Assembly: GCA_019802505.1 (NCBI GenBank)
Contig: JAFMOC010000787.1
Coordinates: 62,001 to 126,000, forward strand
DNA from: Corydoras sp. C115
Taxonomy: Eukaryota > Chordata > Actinopteri > Siluriformes > Callichthyidae
Reading direction: 5' to 3'
Length of the DNA stretch: 64,000 bases
The first letter of the stretch is position 1. Each line of letters begins with the position of its first letter. A program made the translations under genes and the position numbers. Below the pieces are notes generated by a model, which made no database searches, had not been told where the DNA came from, and saw only the letters and a list, made by a program, of their open reading frames with translations. This document shows, piece by piece, positions 61,323-64,000 of this stretch.

Positions 61323-64000
61323 AGATGGCGCCGGTGAGGTCGGCTGCCGTCACGACTTCTCCACAAACCTTCAACCTTACTTTGTTTATTTTTGTTATTT
61401 ATATCACTCTTAGACTCTTTTTCTTTTCACCACGGCACGCATTAGATATGATAGAGACACTCTTGTTTCTATTAATCTACAATACACCCACCTCACGACT
61501 TTTTTAACTCCAAATCCGAGCTGAAATCCGAGGGAAATCCTGAGGGAGAACGATGGACGCGACAAAAAGAGAAGACCCCGAGGGAAAAGAGCGGGCATCA
61601 GGAACAGGCTGAGGGCCAGGGCACCGTACCTTACCTAGTATCCTGTTGCCAACGTCCAGTCTCTGAAGAACAAACTAGATGAACTTTGGGCGAGAGTTAA
61701 GTTCCAGAGAGACATTAGATACTGCAATCTTCTCTGCTTCACCGAGACATGGCGGAACCCAGCTGTACCAGACCACGCCATCTTGCCGTCCGTGAACTTC
61801 ACGGTGTACCGTATGGACAGAACAGTGGACTCAGGGAAGTCTAAATGTGGTGGAGTTTGTGTTTTTGTAAACAATCGCTTGTGCAACAATACCGGTGTTG
61901 TTACACTGCCATGCTCCTGTACACCGAACCTGGAACTGCTCGCACTCAAGTTTTGTCCCTTCCATCTTCCTTGGGAATTTACTTCGGTCATTGTCACTAC
62001 AGTCTATATTCCACCCCAGGCCAACACGGACACCACGCTGTGTGAGCTTCATGACGCGCTCACACAGTTCCAAACTCAACACCGGGATTCCGCACTCGTC
62101 GTCGTTGGTGATTACAACAGCGCTAACCTCAGACGTGCAGCACCGGAGTTTCATCAGCACATCCGCAGCCCAACCAGAGGCAACCGGACACTGGATCATT
62201 GTTACTCCGTGATTAAGGACAGTTACAGGGCTCATTCTCATCCACCGTTTGGGAAGTCCGACCATGCCGTCAGAGGGAGGTGCCGCGATGGATGGACCAA
62301 TCGGTGGACACCCTGCAAGATGCCCTGGATGACGCGGATTGGGACATGTTCCAAACCAGCTGTGCCGATGACGTCAGTTTGTTTGCAGACTCTGTAGTGA
62401 GCTTCGTTGGGAAGCTGGTTAATGACACAGTTCCCAGAACCAGCGTCAGGACGTTTCCAAACCAGAAGCTATGGATGAATACATCTGTCCGTGACACTTT
62501 GAAAGCTCACACAGCTGCATATAACTCATCAGCAATAATATGGAGGAATATAAAGCCGTGTCATATGGAGTACGCAGGGCGGTACGACAGGTAAAACACC
62601 TCTATGCCAAGAAACTAGAGTCACAGTTACAGCAGCGTGACTCTAGATCTTTATAGCAGGGACTGCGGACAGTGACGGATTATAAAAGCACACCCTCCGG
62701 TTTAACGAGTGCGGACGGGACGCTGGCGAGCGAGTTAAATAACTTTTATGCTCGCTTCGGCGCTCCAACCAACACGACTCAAGGCGCAGCTGACCGCACA
62801 TGCGTAGATCTTCGCTACAAACAACCGCCCCTCGTCATCTCGGAGAGTGACGTCAGGAAAGTGTTCAGAGGAGTGAATACCAGGAAAGCTGCAGGACCAG
62901 ACGGGATATGTGGGCGTGTCCTGAAAATCTGCGCATCTCAACTTGCTCTAGTATTCACCAAGATTTTTAATCTCTCCCTGTCACTGGGCGTCGTACCATC
63001 GTGCTTTAAACAGTCTGTCATCATTCCGGTTCCGAAGACATCTCAGCCAGCCTGCCTGAACGACTACCGCCCTGTAGCCCTAACATAAGTTGTGATGAAG
63101 TGCTTTGAAAAACTGATCAGAGGCTTCATCACTTCTTCACTACCGGACTCCTTAGATACAGTTCGCCTATTGCCATAACCACTCCACGGATGATGCCATC
63201 TCACACCTGCTTTACTCTGCTCTGTCTTACCTGGACACTGGGATAATTATGTTAAAATGCTGTTTGTGGACTATAGTTCAGCATTCAACACTATTATTCC
63301 TTCCACACTCAACACCAAGCTGGAGAATCTGGGACTTCACCCATCCCTGTGTCACTGGATTTACAGTTTTATGACAGACAGACAGCAGGCAGTGCGGGTT
63401 GGCAAGCATCTTTCCACCCCCTCACTCTCAGCATTGGGGATCCTCAGGGGTGTGTTTTGAGTCCTTTGTTGTACTCATTATACACCTATGACTGCTTGGC
63501 CACCACCAGCTCCACAACCATCATTAAGTTTGCTGACGACACCGTTGTAGTAGGTCTGATCTCCAACAACGATGAGAGGGCCTACCTGAGGGAGATTACA
63601 TACCTGAAGAACTGGTGCGAGGATAATAATCTCCAACTCAACGTCAGCAAGAATAAGGAGCTGATAGTGGACTACAGCAAGAAACAGATGAGAAGCTTCC
63701 ACACTGTGAGGATCAACGGCGCTGCAGTAAAAAGGGTAGACAGCTTGAAGTACCTTGGAGTTCACATCGCGCAGGACCTATCTTGGTCCTGCCACATTAA
63801 CAACTGGCAAAGAAGGCTTGTCAGCGTCTCTACCACCTTAGATGTCTAGGAGACTTCAGGCTGCCCTCCAAGGTCCTGCAGAATTTCTACTCCTGCACCG
63901 TCGAAAGCATCCTCACAAGGAACATCATAACCTGGTTCAGGAACAGCACCCATCTGGACAGACAGTAACTACAAAGGGTGGTACATTCGGCTGAACGCAC
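61323..64000 (+). pseudogene. CR1/L2/Rex-type LINE, runs past the window edge
   Basis: It starts AAGATGGCGCCGGTGAGGTC, a typical 5' end. The endonuclease domain shows CFTETWRNP, SKCGGVCVFVNNR, TTVYIPPQAN, VVVGDYNSANLR and GKSDHA. The reverse transcriptase shows FYARFGAPTN, TRKAAGPDGICGRVLK, PVPKTSQPACLNDYRPVALT, LFVDYSSAFNTIIPS, GDPQGCVLSPLLYSLYTYD and the catalytic IIKFADDTVVVG. An in-frame stop after PVALT (63086) and several frameshifts (near 62270, 63160, 63460) make it defective, although the FADD site remains. The C-terminal part, like that at 45946-46477, lies beyond 64000. Confidence 0.85.

Overview
The window reads as repeat-rich, intron-containing vertebrate DNA, most likely from a teleost fish. 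It holds many copies of a tRNA-headed SINE of the DANA/mermaid type and several V-SINEs. It also has Tc1 transposase remnants, hAT elements, an L1, LINEs of the L2/CR1/Rex and I (RNase H) types, an endogenous retrovirus in two inverted pieces, solo LTRs with 5-bp target duplications, and a fossil capsid block of a Maverick/Polinton (adintovirus-like) element. An otophysan fish (catfish, characin or carp group) is plausible, but the species is not identified. No bacterial genes, rRNA genes or true tRNA genes were seen.

Region 1-17 kb is built around Ly6/uPAR three-finger genes. A three-exon gene on the minus strand (2417-2887) has a TATA box, a noncoding first exon, a signal peptide, ten canonical cysteines and the closing CC..D.CN motif. 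The surrounding segment, which also carries a Tc1 remnant, is duplicated at 7.7-10.3 kb, where the Ly6 copy has lost its TATA box and two splice donors. Part of it recurs inverted at 10.3-11.1 kb, giving a large palindrome, and shorter pieces lie at 14.1 and 15.6 kb. A second, divergent Ly6-like gene on the plus strand (16149-16971) keeps the same exon phases and exon 2 length but lacks the C-terminal motif.

Between 11.7 and 13.8 kb, an LTR is followed by an internal region made almost wholly of in-phase tandem repeats (57-bp and 27-bp units). Similar open tandem arrays occur at 26.9-28.5 kb and inside an LTR element at 58.6-60.3 kb.

Region 18-26 kb is transposon patchwork: hAT fragments, SINEs, a solo LTR with target duplication ATTAT, a LINE RNase H fragment, and an LTR abutting the first Polinton fragment. 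Region 26-34 kb holds retroviral LTR and hAT pieces, the tandem-repeat ORF, and an L1 whose ORF2 has lost the reverse-transcriptase catalytic core. The Polinton capsid module (penton-like, basic core-like, hexon-like) follows, all decayed. Region 34-46 kb contains two inverted copies of one endogenous retrovirus segment, each broken by different later insertions.

Region 46-52 kb holds LINE and SINE debris and a young LTR element (48543-49871) with nearly identical LTRs. At 52.6-57.7 kb lies an immune-type gene on the plus strand: V-set Ig exon, C-type Ig exon with an in-frame TAG, transmembrane exon, a short linker exon, and an exon resembling the segment before the LRRs of fish NLR proteins. 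The window ends in a CR1/L2-type LINE that runs off the right edge. The only plausible host genes are the Ly6-like genes and the Ig/transmembrane gene. Nearly everything else is mobile DNA in nested layers.
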